The notes below the pieces were generated by a model. It was not told the origin of the DNA. It saw nothing but the letters and a program-made list of their open reading frames with translations, and made no database searches. Below, one piece after another: positions 39,223 to 48,379 of a stretch of 64,000 nucleotides of DNA. The stretch covers positions 269,462 through 333,461 of the forward strand of contig JAAEZT010000001.1 in assembly GCA_018222765.1 (NCBI GenBank). The letters are read 5' to 3'. Position 1 is the stretch's first letter. Every line of letters starts with the position of its first letter. Made by a program: the position numbers and the translations under genes. This DNA is from a bacterium (GTDB lineage Bacteria; Verrucomicrobiota; Verrucomicrobiia; Verrucomicrobiales; Akkermansiaceae).

Positions 39223-39408
39223 TTACTTCTCGTCAGTAACAGGAAGCTCCTCGATTACAGGAAGCTCCTCGGTTACAGGAAGCTCCTTGAACTTAGGAAG
39301 AGGCTTGAGAGAAGGAACAGCCTCTTCACCAGTGGCACATCCACATGAGCTGAGACCGAGTGATCCAATCGCGAAAGCAGAAAGGGCAATAAATTTAAAA
39401 GTTTTCAT
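39223..39408 (-). CDS. Small (61 aa) putative lipoprotein with ELPVTE repeats
   Basis: MKTFKFIALSAFAIGSLGLSSCGCA signal/lipobox; tail KELPVTEELPVIEELPVTDEK; own terminator downstream. Confidence 0.7.
   Translation of the reverse strand: MKTFKFIALSAFAIGSLGLSSCGCATGEEAVPSLKPLPKFKELPVTEELPVIEELPVTDEK
39238..39290. repeat. 18-bp tandem repeat (about three units) within the small lipoprotein gene
   Basis: ACAGGAAGCTCCTCGATT / ACAGGAAGCTCCTCGGTT / ACAGGAAGCTCCTTGAAC. Confidence 0.85.
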
Positions 39409-39443
39409 AGTGTATGAATTTGATGTGGTTGTGAACAGAATAG

Positions 39444-39479
39444 GCTCGGAGAGACAACGTCAAGTCGAGCTCTCCGAGC
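39444..39479. repeat. Inverted repeat between two small lipoprotein genes
   Basis: GCTCGGAGAG-N16-CTCTCCGAGC perfect 10-bp arms. Confidence 0.75.
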
Positions 39480-39505
39480 AAAACCTTTTTTAAGGTCTGC
39501 CGAAA

Positions 39506-39628
39506 TTACTTAGCAGGAATTTCAACTACAGGAGCAGGCACTGGTGCTGACTCAGGAGTGCTGCCACAAGAGGACAGTGAGAAACCAGCGAGAGCTGCGA
39601 CGAGACCGAGGACGGTTGCAATTTTCAT
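39506..39628 (-). CDS. Micro-lipoprotein (40 aa), absent from the ORF track
   Basis: MKIATVLGLVAALAGFSLSSCGSTPESAPVPAPVVEIPAK*; signal peptide plus LSSC lipobox, same architecture as 39223..39408. Confidence 0.65.
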   Translation of the reverse strand: MKIATVLGLVAALAGFSLSSCGSTPESAPVPAPVVEIPAK

Positions 39629-39753
39629 ATTTTCTTTTTCTGTTTTGGTTGGTTTTTGAGATCTACAGCCAATCACCTCCAGAAGAGTGAATCACCATAA
39701 AACTCGAGGAAGGACTTCGAAAGCACAAACACTTTCTTTCCAACTTGGGGGCC

Positions 39754-39810
39754 AGACTACTAAAGTCTTAAGGGCTTGCAAGCGGTTAAGTAAGGTTTTT
39801 CTTACTTTTT
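39754..39810 (+). promoter_or_regulatory. Candidate attenuator-like leader upstream of asd
   Basis: Overlapping inverted repeats: AGACT-N5-AGTCT (39754-39768), CTTAA...TTAAG (39767-39790), AAGTAAG-GTTTTT-CTTACTT plus T-run (39788-39810). Confidence 0.4.
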
Positions 39811-39862
39811 CAGGAGGCGAGGTTCCTATGAACCCAGTATTGCATCGTGAAAAAGTCTCGCT

Positions 39863-40879
39863 ATGTTCCCCGCTCCCATGACCAACCAGCCTCATGTCTC
39901 CATCGTTGGAGCTACCGGAGCAGTAGGCCGCGAAATGCTTGTATGCCTCGAAGAGCGGAACTTTCCCCTCTCCCAGCTCACTCTTCTAGCCTCAGCCAAA
40001 TCAGCCGGACAGAATCTCACCTTTCGAGGGGAAAAGATAACTATTAAGGAGCTAACCGCCGACAGCTTCGCGGGCATCGACATTGCTCTCTTCTCTGCCG
40101 GAGGAGGAATTTCCCTTGAATACGGCCCCATCGCGGCAAAGGCAGGATGCGTCGTCATCGATAACTCCTCCGCCTTCAGAATGGACGAGGGTGTGCCCCT
40201 CGTTATTCCCGAGATCAATCCCGATGCCGCCCGAAATCATCCGCGCAACATCATCGCCAACCCGAATTGCAGCACTATCATCACGCTGATGGGGCTGGCC
40301 CCACTCCACAAAGCATTTGGCCTCAAGGGAATTATCGCCTCCACTTATCAAGCCGTCTCTGGCAGTGGCGCCCAGGGAATCGCGGAGCTCGATGCTCAAA
40401 TCAAAGCTCTCACCAATGAAAAGCCCATAGAAAAGAAGGTCTATCCCCACCAAATTGCCCACAATGTTATCCCACATGTCGACGCCTTCGAGGACAGTGG
40501 CTACACAAAGGAGGAGCAAAAAATGCTGCATGAAGGGCGTAAGATTCTTGATCTCCCGGAGCTCAAAGTGACCTGCACCTGCGTACGTGTCCCCGTCATG
40601 AGATCACACTCGATCTCACTCACCGCGATTTTCGAAAATGACCCAACGCTCGGTGAGGCCCACAAAGCGCTCTCAAGCTGCCCCGGACTGAGACTCGTCG
40701 ACGATCCATCCCGGTCACTCTACCCAGTGCCACTTGACACCACCGGGAAAGACGAATGCCTCGTTGGACGTGTTCGCAAAGATCAGGTGATCCCCAACGC
40801 TCTCGCCCTCTGGATCGTCGGAGATCAAGTTAAGAAAGGAGCCGCACTCAACGCTGTTCAAATCGCCGAAATTCTCTAA
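39863..40879 (+). CDS. asd: Aspartate-semialdehyde dehydrogenase
   Basis: VSIVGATGAVGREML, FSAGGGIS, NPNCSTI, QAVSGSGAQGI, VPVMRSHS; start may be ATG 39878. Confidence 0.94.
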   Translation: MFPAPMTNQPHVSIVGATGAVGREMLVCLEERNFPLSQLTLLASAKSAGQNLTFRGEKITIKELTADSFAGIDIALFSAGGGISLEYGPIAAKAGCVVIDNSSAFRMDEGVPLVIPEINPDAARNHPRNIIANPNCSTIITLMGLAPLHKAFGLKGIIASTYQAVSGSGAQGIAELDAQIKALTNEKPIEKKVYPHQIAHNVIPHVDAFEDSGYTKEEQKMLHEGRKILDLPELKVTCTCVRVPVMRSHSISLTAIFENDPTLGEAHKALSSCPGLRLVDDPSRSLYPVPLDTTGKDECLVGRVRKDQVIPNALALWIVGDQVKKGAALNAVQIAEIL

Positions 40880-40990
40880 TTTTAAGACCTCTGCAAGGAT
40901 TCAGACTATTTCCCCGTCTTAATAATAGTAGCAGAATTCTATCCTTAATAGGCCGCATCGTGCCGCTTTCGGATAGAACCTTTCCCAAAA

Positions 40991-43675
40991 ATGTCAGAGA
41001 CACCTCCCAATCCGGCCGAATTCGTCGCTCCCTCTCCCGAGGAGTTGGCTCCCCTTTTTCCGGCCTACGAGATCGAAGCATTCATTGCGCAAGGAGGAAT
41101 GGGTGCCGTGTATCGCGCAACCCAACGATCGCTCGATCGACTTGTCGCCATTAAAATTCTGCCCCGGGAATTTGGCGAAGATAAAAACTTCCGGGCCTCC
41201 TTCGAAGCCGAGGCCAAGGCCATGGCCAAGCTGAACCATCCCAACCTCATCGGGGTGTATGACTTTGGTGATATTGATGGCATGCTCTTTATCGTTATGG
41301 AATTCGTAGAGGGAAAAGCCCTTTACTACTCCGTTCACAAAAAGGCCATCGATCCGCTCGTGGCTTTTGAAATGGTCTCGACAATCTCCCGTGGTCTCGC
41401 TCATGCACATGCCGGCGGCATCATCCACCGGGACATCAAACCGGCCAACATTCTCCTCGATATCGAAGCCAATCCGAAGATCGGCGATTTCGGACTCGCT
41501 CGCCCCCTCGATCAGGACCGATCTGGAGGCGTTGTCTTCGGCACTCCCGGCTACACCGCCCCGGAAGTCTACACAAACGACCACCCCGTCGACCAACGAT
41601 CGGATATTTTCTCAATTGGGGCCCTCCTCTACGAACTCCTCAGCGGAACCCCCCCTGTAGCGGATTCCACCGGCATGACCATTGGCAACGATCCTCGAAT
41701 CGATGCCATCCTCAAGAAAGCCACCCACGCCGACCCGTCAACACGTTACAACGATGCCCGGGATCTTGCCGATTCCCTCGACGAGTTGGCGCCAAAGCTC
41801 TCCGGCCCGCGCTTTGCTGCTCCCACTCATAACGGTCCAAGGCCGGTCATGGCAAATCCCAGCCTCGCCAGCCACAAGAACTCCTCCTTCCTCCCTCTAC
41901 TCCTCATCCTGCTTGCTCTGGGCGGAGGAGGAGCCCTCTCCTACTTCGCTTTTTTCAACAAAACCGAGGAGCCTAACATTCCCGTCATTAATGACTCCAA
42001 GAAAAAAGAGAAAGACACTCCCAAAAATGTCGTCGACAAGGCACCCCAAAAACCTACAGCTGGCCCACCCAAGGTGAAGCCGAAGCGGCCCAAAAAGGAT
42101 GCTCCGAAGAAACCTGAGAAAGTCGTTGTCAAAGAAACACCTCTCGAAGCTCTCCAGCGCCTCGGGGAAGACCTCCTCGCCGGCAAGCGGGAAGAATTCC
42201 CACCCTTTACTCAAAAGCGCAATGGCTCAGCTTACTTCTGCGCCAAGCTCCCGGTTACCTGGCACGAAGCGAACAAACTCTCATCCAGCTTTGGAGCAAG
42301 CCTCGCCCTCTTCCCCGATCCCGAAACCCTCAAGTGGGCTCGCGAATCATTCAAAGAGCAATCAGCCCTCTGGGTGGGGGCCTCTGATTCCGGAACTGAA
42401 GGGAAATGGCACTGGCAGGATGGCACAGCGGTCGCCGCTTCCGTATGGACCGAAGGGGGGCCGGACAACAATACGACTACCACCCCTGATGGTGAAGACT
42501 TCGCCGCGCTCTCAGAGAGCGCTCCCCTCCTCGAAGATCACGTGGCTTCGCTTAAACTCCCCTTCATTCTCGAATGGAAACTCGACGGAACGACACCTTG
42601 CTCCCTCGAATCCCAACTCGCTCGAACCGCCGCCGCCTTAAACGAAAAACGCGCTCCCATCTTCCCAGCTGGTACCGCCAACGTCGGGGGCGCCCGGTTT
42701 CTCCTTGTTCGCAGAGCCATGCAATGGGACGAAGCGTCGAACCTTGCAATTTCAGGCGGGGGACACCTGGCTGTCATGTCCAATGAAAACGAGGTAGCCT
42801 ATACCCACAGACTTCTTCAGGGAGTCCTCGAAGAGCAAAAATCGTGTTGGATTGGTGGTCGAAAAAATGACGAGGATAAATGGGAGAATGTCACCAGAGA
42901 AAGCTTCGACTTTATCAACTGGCTACCCGGGCAGCCAGACAACTTTGGCGAGGGGGAAGATTTCCTGGTAATCAGAAAAATGGACGGACAAGTTGGCGCT
43001 AATGACGAAAGCGGGGCCCAGATGCCGGTCAACTTCCTCCTTATCGAATGGTCCCACTCGTCTCAACGCAACTTCTCCGCCGTCGCCAAAGCCCCCGAAG
43101 ATGAACCCACCCCTCTTGAGAAAGCCTTTGTGGAAGTTCGGATGGACATCATCAACAAACACGGGAGAGACTATGGTCGCTTTCGGAAGAAGTATGACGG
43201 CATCATGGATGACTTCATCAAAAAATCGACCTCGGAAGTGATCAACCTCGATGATCGGATCACTCCGGATCAACAACAATTCCTGATCGCACAGCTCAAG
43301 GCAATGGAAGGAGAGTATTGGCTCCCCGAAGAAATCCCCGCGAGAACTCCGAAAAAAATCAAACGTTACTTTGATGATGCCCAAACCGACGCAGATGACC
43401 TTTGGGAATCCTACGAAGAAGATTTTGAGGAAGCTGTTCGTGATTATTTTGAACTCCTCGACGAAGCATCCCGCCAAGCCTTTAAAAAAGGCAACCAAGC
43501 TCTTGGCCTCGCCTTCAAACTAGAAACCGCATCGCTAAACGAGGACGATATTCTTCTTCACAAGATTCTCAATGGGGTAAAGGTCCCCCTGCCCACCGAG
43601 AAAAAGAAAGAGGAGGAAAAGCAGAAGGAGGATGAAAAACCCAAGGCTAAAGAAAAACCTAAGAAAAATGAGTGA
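40991..43675 (+). CDS. Membrane Ser/Thr protein kinase with two extracytoplasmic C-type-lectin-like domains
   Basis: [83 protein letters not shown] motifs [19 protein letters not shown] and [17 protein letters not shown]...[19 protein letters not shown]. Confidence 0.9.
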   Translation: MSETPPNPAEFVAPSPEELAPLFPAYEIEAFIAQGGMGAVYRATQRSLDRLVAIKILPREFGEDKNFRASFEAEAKAMAKLNHPNLIGVYDFGDIDGMLFIVMEFVEGKALYYSVHKKAIDPLVAFEMVSTISRGLAHAHAGGIIHRDIKPANILLDIEANPKIGDFGLARPLDQDRSGGVVFGTPGYTAPEVYTNDHPVDQRSDIFSIGALLYELLSGTPPVADSTGMTIGNDPRIDAILKKATHADPSTRYNDARDLADSLDELAPKLSGPRFAAPTHNGPRPVMANPSLASHKNSSFLPLLLILLALGGGGALSYFAFFNKTEEPNIPVINDSKKKEKDTPKNVVDKAPQKPTAGPPKVKPKRPKKDAPKKPEKVVVKETPLEALQRLGEDLLAGKREEFPPFTQKRNGSAYFCAKLPVTWHEANKLSSSFGASLALFPDPETLKWARESFKEQSALWVGASDSGTEGKWHWQDGTAVAASVWTEGGPDNNTTTTPDGEDFAALSESAPLLEDHVASLKLPFILEWKLDGTTPCSLESQLARTAAALNEKRAPIFPAGTANVGGARFLLVRRAMQWDEASNLAISGGGHLAVMSNENEVAYTHRLLQGVLEEQKSCWIGGRKNDEDKWENVTRESFDFINWLPGQPDNFGEGEDFLVIRKMDGQVGANDESGAQMPVNFLLIEWSHSSQRNFSAVAKAPEDEPTPLEKAFVEVRMDIINKHGRDYGRFRKKYDGIMDDFIKKSTSEVINLDDRITPDQQQFLIAQLKAMEGEYWLPEEIPARTPKKIKRYFDDAQTDADDLWESYEEDFEEAVRDYFELLDEASRQAFKKGNQALGLAFKLETASLNEDDILLHKILNGVKVPLPTEKKKEEEKQKEDEKPKAKEKPKKNE

Positions 43676-44024
43676 TCTGCTCGCATCGACTGCCAAACTA
43701 CTCAACCTTGGAAATTACGAACGGCATATTTTCCTCTGCGCCACTCCGACCGAAGCGAAGTGCTGCGCCGCTGATGAAGGCATGGCCTCCTGGCAATTTC
43801 TTAAAAACCGGCTCAAGGAACTCAAACTCTGCGGACCACAACCCCTTATTCACCGCTCAAAAGCCGACTGCCTCCGCATTTGCATGCAGGGCCCCGTTGC
43901 GGTGATCTACCCCGAGGCCACCTGGTATCACTCATGCACCCCACAGAATCTGGAGCGTATCATTCAGGAAGACCTTATCGGCGGACAGATCGTCGAGGAC
44001 CTGAGAATCCTCCCCCCAGCCTGA
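43668..44024 (+). CDS. (2Fe-2S) ferredoxin domain-containing (thioredoxin-like fold) protein
   Basis: [17 protein letters not shown]...[41 protein letters not shown]. Confidence 0.82.
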   Translation: MSDLLASTAKLLNLGNYERHIFLCATPTEAKCCAADEGMASWQFLKNRLKELKLCGPQPLIHRSKADCLRICMQGPVAVIYPEATWYHSCTPQNLERIIQEDLIGGQIVEDLRILPPA

Positions 44025-44402
44025 TTGCTAAAATCAAGGCTGCGTCTTTCCTGCAAGAACCGCAAGAACATCAAAAAATTCAGTGGCCGGGGTGGACATA
44101 TCCACTCATCGATCGATGCCCGCCTGAGTAGAAAACAAAGCCAACCGCCCACGGCAAAAATGGACACTATTCCTCCGCCGTAGCTCATGTAAGAGCTCAC
44201 ACCCTCACCCTCGGCAAGCCCTCCTCTCAGGAAAAGGTCAAGGCTACCCTGCAAATAAACTCCGACGCCAAAGGCACCATGCCCAAGCTTGGCATCTCAT
44301 TGACCACCAGCTAACCGGTGAATTTGTGGCAGCAGCCAATAGGTTAGGCCGCGAGCACTACCGCATGGGCTTCACCCTGCCGAGCGCCTAAACAGGTCGG
44401 GG

Positions 44403-44918
44403 TTACATCTCGTCTCCTTCGAATTCCATCTCGTCTCCGTCGCTTCCTTCGAAGTCGACTTCGCGGACGCGCTTCTTGTCGCGCAGCATCTCAACTTGCT
44501 TCCGCAGCTTCTCACGAATTCCAGCTCCATCTTTGACGGCCTTGATTTCCACTATCGGACATGTGCGGTCAGAAGTATTCAACACAATCGTAGAGAGGCC
44601 AAAAATCCGAAACCAGAATGGCTTGAGAATTCGGGTATCCTTAACACGATACAGCTCCACCTCATCAATATCCTGGCTAAAAACACCTTGATAGAGGCGA
44701 ATCCGCTCACTGGTGAATTCGAACACCTTGCACTTGGTTTGCAGCCAAGCCCATCCGCAATAAACCAAAGGAATAATCGAGCCCGCCGCGACCCAACCGC
44801 TGCTGTAAAAAGCACCAACGATTAAAGCGATCGCAATCAGAATACCGGTCAAAAAAGGCCGAAAATTCACAATCTGATTAGAACGACCTTTCCAGACAAC
44901 AATCTCTTCGGATGACAT
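44403..44918 (-). CDS. Bacterial PH-domain (YdbS/bPH2-like) membrane protein
   Basis: Two TM segments followed by FEFTSERIRLYQGVFSQDIDEVELYRVKDTRILKPFWFRIFGLSTIVLNTSD. Confidence 0.85.
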   Translation of the reverse strand: MSSEEIVVWKGRSNQIVNFRPFLTGILIAIALIVGAFYSSGWVAAGSIIPLVYCGWAWLQTKCKVFEFTSERIRLYQGVFSQDIDEVELYRVKDTRILKPFWFRIFGLSTIVLNTSDRTCPIVEIKAVKDGAGIREKLRKQVEMLRDKKRVREVDFEGSDGDEMEFEGDEM

Positions 44919-44965
44919 GCTGTCAGAATTGCGATAATCCCCTTCCCCCGCAAGTGCAGAAGCAC

Positions 44966-45709
44966 TCAGAAATTATAACTCTGCGAAATTCTGACGATCG
45001 CTTCCTTCACCACTGCCTGATGACAAGCCATGCGATCACTCAAATCAGCGCTACTTGGCGTCTCAAAAGTCAGCGAAATCGGGCAACCCATTTTGGCGAG
45101 ATAGATCGCCTCGGGCCATCCTTCAGGAAGATCCGGCTCCTCGGAATGGAAAATCCATCCTCTCTCAGTCACAGGATGATCATCGATCATCAATGCAGGC
45201 TCTGGCGAAAAATGGGCCGATGCCGCCGGCAGAATACCCTGATAAGCTGCTCCCTTTCCTCCGCAATTAATTTCGTAATAATAGAATCCACTGCTCTCCC
45301 AGTCTTCGTGAAGCGATAGAAATAAATCGGGTACCTTTTGACTCTTCAACCACTCGATGTGCGCACAGACCTCTTCAGCCTCGCACATTAAGTAGTCGCG
45401 ATTAAGATCCACGCCTCCGGCATTTTCCCTTGTCCCTGCTTGCAATCCCGTCGGATTCAACGCGGGGCAAATCAACCAGTGGTACTCCTCACCAAAAAAA
45501 CCGCTCCTCAGTAAATTCAACAAAGCCTGCGGCCCGGATGGCTCATCCCCATGGACGCCAGAGGAGAGATAAACCGTCGGAAGCGAGGAATCCCCTTTTT
45601 CAGAGGCCCATACCGCGAAACCGCTTACCTCGATTAATTTACGGGTCTTAAAACCCTGCTCCTCCGCAATATTCTTCCAGTCCAATAGGTAGGTTTGCCA
45701 ATCCATCAT
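44966..45709 (-). CDS. M14-type/succinylglutamate desuccinylase-like zinc carboxypeptidase
   Basis: SGVHGDEPSGPQALLNLL, CPALNPTGLQAGTRENAGGVDLNRDY, FLSLHEDWESSGFYYYE, LTFETPSS. Confidence 0.85.
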   Translation of the reverse strand: MMDWQTYLLDWKNIAEEQGFKTRKLIEVSGFAVWASEKGDSSLPTVYLSSGVHGDEPSGPQALLNLLRSGFFGEEYHWLICPALNPTGLQAGTRENAGGVDLNRDYLMCEAEEVCAHIEWLKSQKVPDLFLSLHEDWESSGFYYYEINCGGKGAAYQGILPAASAHFSPEPALMIDDHPVTERGWIFHSEEPDLPEGWPEAIYLAKMGCPISLTFETPSSADLSDRMACHQAVVKEAIVRISQSYNF

Positions 45710-45711
45710 CC

Positions 45712-46764
45712 CTACTTTTTCATTGGCATATGGGGCCAATCAGGAGTCCCGGGAGGAGAAGTCACGTGTGGAGTTTTCCCCAAGCCAAAATCAGCAGGAA
45801 CCATCTTCCGCTCGCTCCAAATTTTAGCATGCTTACCATTCCAAAAACCGTAAAAACTCGGAAAGAAAGGATCCACGTAATCGACGTCCGCTTTATCTAG
45901 CACCTTTAAGCCGAGGAGGTGATAAGTCGCATTCACTACGATGCGACGAAGGTCTTCGCTAAGAAAATCCACTGACGCTCCCATCGTAGTGCAAAAAGCC
46001 TGCCCCTTGGTCGTGCCATTTGGAGCCGTGTATCGATGTAACCAGGCCAAAGCCATCATGGGCTCGTTTTGCTTACCGCTGACATTCTTGGAGGCCGGAT
46101 CGAGTGTTTCCGTCACTGCTCCACGAAGAAGAACGGTATCCGCATCGATAAGATTCTTCACCCCATAGACATCACTGGGACCGAAAACGTCCTTCACCGA
46201 ATTCAAGATCGCGTGATCCTTATTCGCAGGCTCTATCACGCCACGCGCGCCCTGACCTTTGTGTTTTCCGTGATGATTCACCCATCTCTCACCGACAATC
46301 TTAATCCCCCAATCGTTTCCTGAAATAGTGCCAAATTTCCAGCTTCCTTTGAAGGCATGAGTCGAGGTCCGGTATCCCACGACCGGCTTCCCGGTGTTCA
46401 GGAAATCAGTCATATACTTGGCATCTTCCGGAGTGACGGTCCGCATACGCGTTCCAATGATCATCAGATCAGCCTTAGCCAACTGATCCCATCCGCGAAC
46501 GCCACCGGCATTATTGGGATCAATGTATTTCCCATCCTTGCTCCAAGAAAACAGCACGGTACAATCGAAGCCGTGGCGATGAGATAGAATCTTGGCCAAC
46601 ATCGGCATCGTTTCTTCAGAGCGATACTCCTCGTCACCCGAAATCAACACGATGTGCTTCCCTTTTCCCGGCCCTTCATTTCCCTTGAAAGAGAGCCACT
46701 TTTCTTCTGCCGTCGCTACACAAGCGATCAACGCCCAAACCGCGGTTGTCAAAAATCGTTTCAT
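45712..46764 (-). CDS. Secreted ThuA-like domain protein
   Basis: Signal peptide MKRFLTTAVWALIACVATA; GKHIVLISGDEEYRSEETMPMLAKIL, ADLMIIGTRMRTVTPEDAKYMTDFLNTGKPVVGYRTSTHAF. Confidence 0.78.
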   Translation of the reverse strand: MKRFLTTAVWALIACVATAEEKWLSFKGNEGPGKGKHIVLISGDEEYRSEETMPMLAKILSHRHGFDCTVLFSWSKDGKYIDPNNAGGVRGWDQLAKADLMIIGTRMRTVTPEDAKYMTDFLNTGKPVVGYRTSTHAFKGSWKFGTISGNDWGIKIVGERWVNHHGKHKGQGARGVIEPANKDHAILNSVKDVFGPSDVYGVKNLIDADTVLLRGAVTETLDPASKNVSGKQNEPMMALAWLHRYTAPNGTTKGQAFCTTMGASVDFLSEDLRRIVVNATYHLLGLKVLDKADVDYVDPFFPSFYGFWNGKHAKIWSERKMVPADFGLGKTPHVTSPPGTPDWPHMPMKK

Positions 46765-46892
46765 CCCAGCCACTAAAAATGGGATTCCCCTGCGAGGGAA
46801 GCACGAATGCTTAATCCCGACCGGGTTTTCCCCGATAGCAGAACGATACTTTTTGAGAGACCAAGCCCCCCCTCATCGGCTACACTCCAGCC

Positions 46893-48269
46893 ATGATGAA
46901 ATCAATCGTCCTGGCACTCCTTCCCTTGGCTCTCACAGCCAAGGAGTTTCCTGAGAAATTTCACGCTGCACCGAGGCCCCTCTCCAAAAACGCCCAAGTC
47001 TCCGAATGGCCTCGCGTCTTTGGCCCCAACGACAATTGCACCTCTCCAGAAGGGCCACTCCTCAAAAAGTTTCCGGAAACCGGATTGAAACCAGTCTTCG
47101 AGCTGGCACGCGGTGAATCCTACGCCTCCCCAATTCTCGCAGACGGGAAGCTCCTCCACTTTCACGCCGTCAAATCGGCAGAAACCCTCGACTGCCATCA
47201 CCCTGAAACCGGGAAACGACTTTGGACCTTCTCTTATCCTATCAAATACCGGGACCGTTATGGCTTCTCTTCCGGCCCTCGCTCCAGCCCGGTGGTTCAC
47301 AAAGGAAAAATCTACCTCATTGGTGTGACCGCCAAACTCCATTGCCTTGACCTCGATTCAGGAAAAGTCATCTGGAAACGCGATCTCAAAACCGAACTTT
47401 CCATTCCGCAATACTTCTTTGGCTATGGACCAAACCCCATGATCCACGGCGACCTACTCATCTTGAACACCGGGGGTAAAGAGAAGGGATCCTCCGGAAG
47501 TTCCGTAATTGGCGTAAGTTTAAAAACCGGCAAAACAGTTTGGACTCACGAAGATACTTGGGGAGCATCCTACGCTTCACCAGTCATGGCAAAACTCCAC
47601 GGCAAGGATGTCGCCCTCGTCATCGCGGCGGGAGAAAGCAAGCCGACTCATGGCGGCCTCCTTCTACTTGACCCAAAAACCGGAAAACTTCATTGCCGAT
47701 TCCCGTGGCGGGCTGACATATATGAATCGGTTCTAGCCTCCACGCCACTCGTGCTCCCCAACAATAAAATCTTCATTTCCGATTGCTATCAAAAGGGAGG
47801 TGTCCTTTTACAAATAGATGAAAATTTTAAAGCTAAACCTATTTGGACGGAGCGATACTTTGGCATGCACATGATGACCCCTCAATTGATCGATGGGCAC
47901 CTGTATGGATTCGCGGGCCGAAATATTCCCGACACCCAATTCAAGGGCATCAACTTAAAGACGGGGAAAATCACCTGGGAAGATGACATGCGGTGGAGAG
48001 AGAATAACCGTGTCACCGGACTTTTTCGTGGTTCCTTTTTACAATGTGGAAAACGGACCTTCGCGCTCGGAGAAGACGGAAGTTTCGCCGAACTCTCGCT
48101 CACACCTGAAAAGCCTGAAATCCTTCAAAGAACGCGTTTCTTTTATGCGCGGGAAACCTGGACTCCACCGGTAATTCACCGGGGCCTTCTCTATATTGTA
48201 CAAAACACCCCGGGCTTCGACGAGAGCAGTCGCAGGCTTATCTGTTACGACATGCGAGCCGAACAATAA
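46893..48269 (+). CDS. PQQ-like beta-propeller secreted protein
   Basis: Repeated propeller motifs (HPETGKRLWTFSY, LDSGKVIWKRDL, LKTGKTVWTHEDTWG, DPKTGKLHCRF, LKTGKITWEDD). Confidence 0.88.
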   Translation: MMKSIVLALLPLALTAKEFPEKFHAAPRPLSKNAQVSEWPRVFGPNDNCTSPEGPLLKKFPETGLKPVFELARGESYASPILADGKLLHFHAVKSAETLDCHHPETGKRLWTFSYPIKYRDRYGFSSGPRSSPVVHKGKIYLIGVTAKLHCLDLDSGKVIWKRDLKTELSIPQYFFGYGPNPMIHGDLLILNTGGKEKGSSGSSVIGVSLKTGKTVWTHEDTWGASYASPVMAKLHGKDVALVIAAGESKPTHGGLLLLDPKTGKLHCRFPWRADIYESVLASTPLVLPNNKIFISDCYQKGGVLLQIDENFKAKPIWTERYFGMHMMTPQLIDGHLYGFAGRNIPDTQFKGINLKTGKITWEDDMRWRENNRVTGLFRGSFLQCGKRTFALGEDGSFAELSLTPEKPEILQRTRFFYARETWTPPVIHRGLLYIVQNTPGFDESSRRLICYDMRAEQ

Positions 48270-48312
48270 ATTTAAAGTAATTCAGAACTAAAAGAAATTC
48301 CCTCTAATAGAG

Positions 48313-48342
48313 GGATTAAGCAATGGTAATCCCCCGTTTTTA
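48313..48342 (+). terminator. Probable rho-independent terminator
   Basis: GGGATTA-AGCAATGG-TAATCCC-CCG-TTTTT. Confidence 0.6.
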
Positions 48343-48379
48343 ACATTGACCATCAACGCCCTAAATCTAACCGTCAGCG

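Noticed and set aside
43964-44254. 96-aa minus-strand ORF between ferredoxin and PH-domain genes
   Set aside because: No RBS or family evidence, overlaps the 3' end of the ferredoxin gene; the gap looks like decayed DNA instead.
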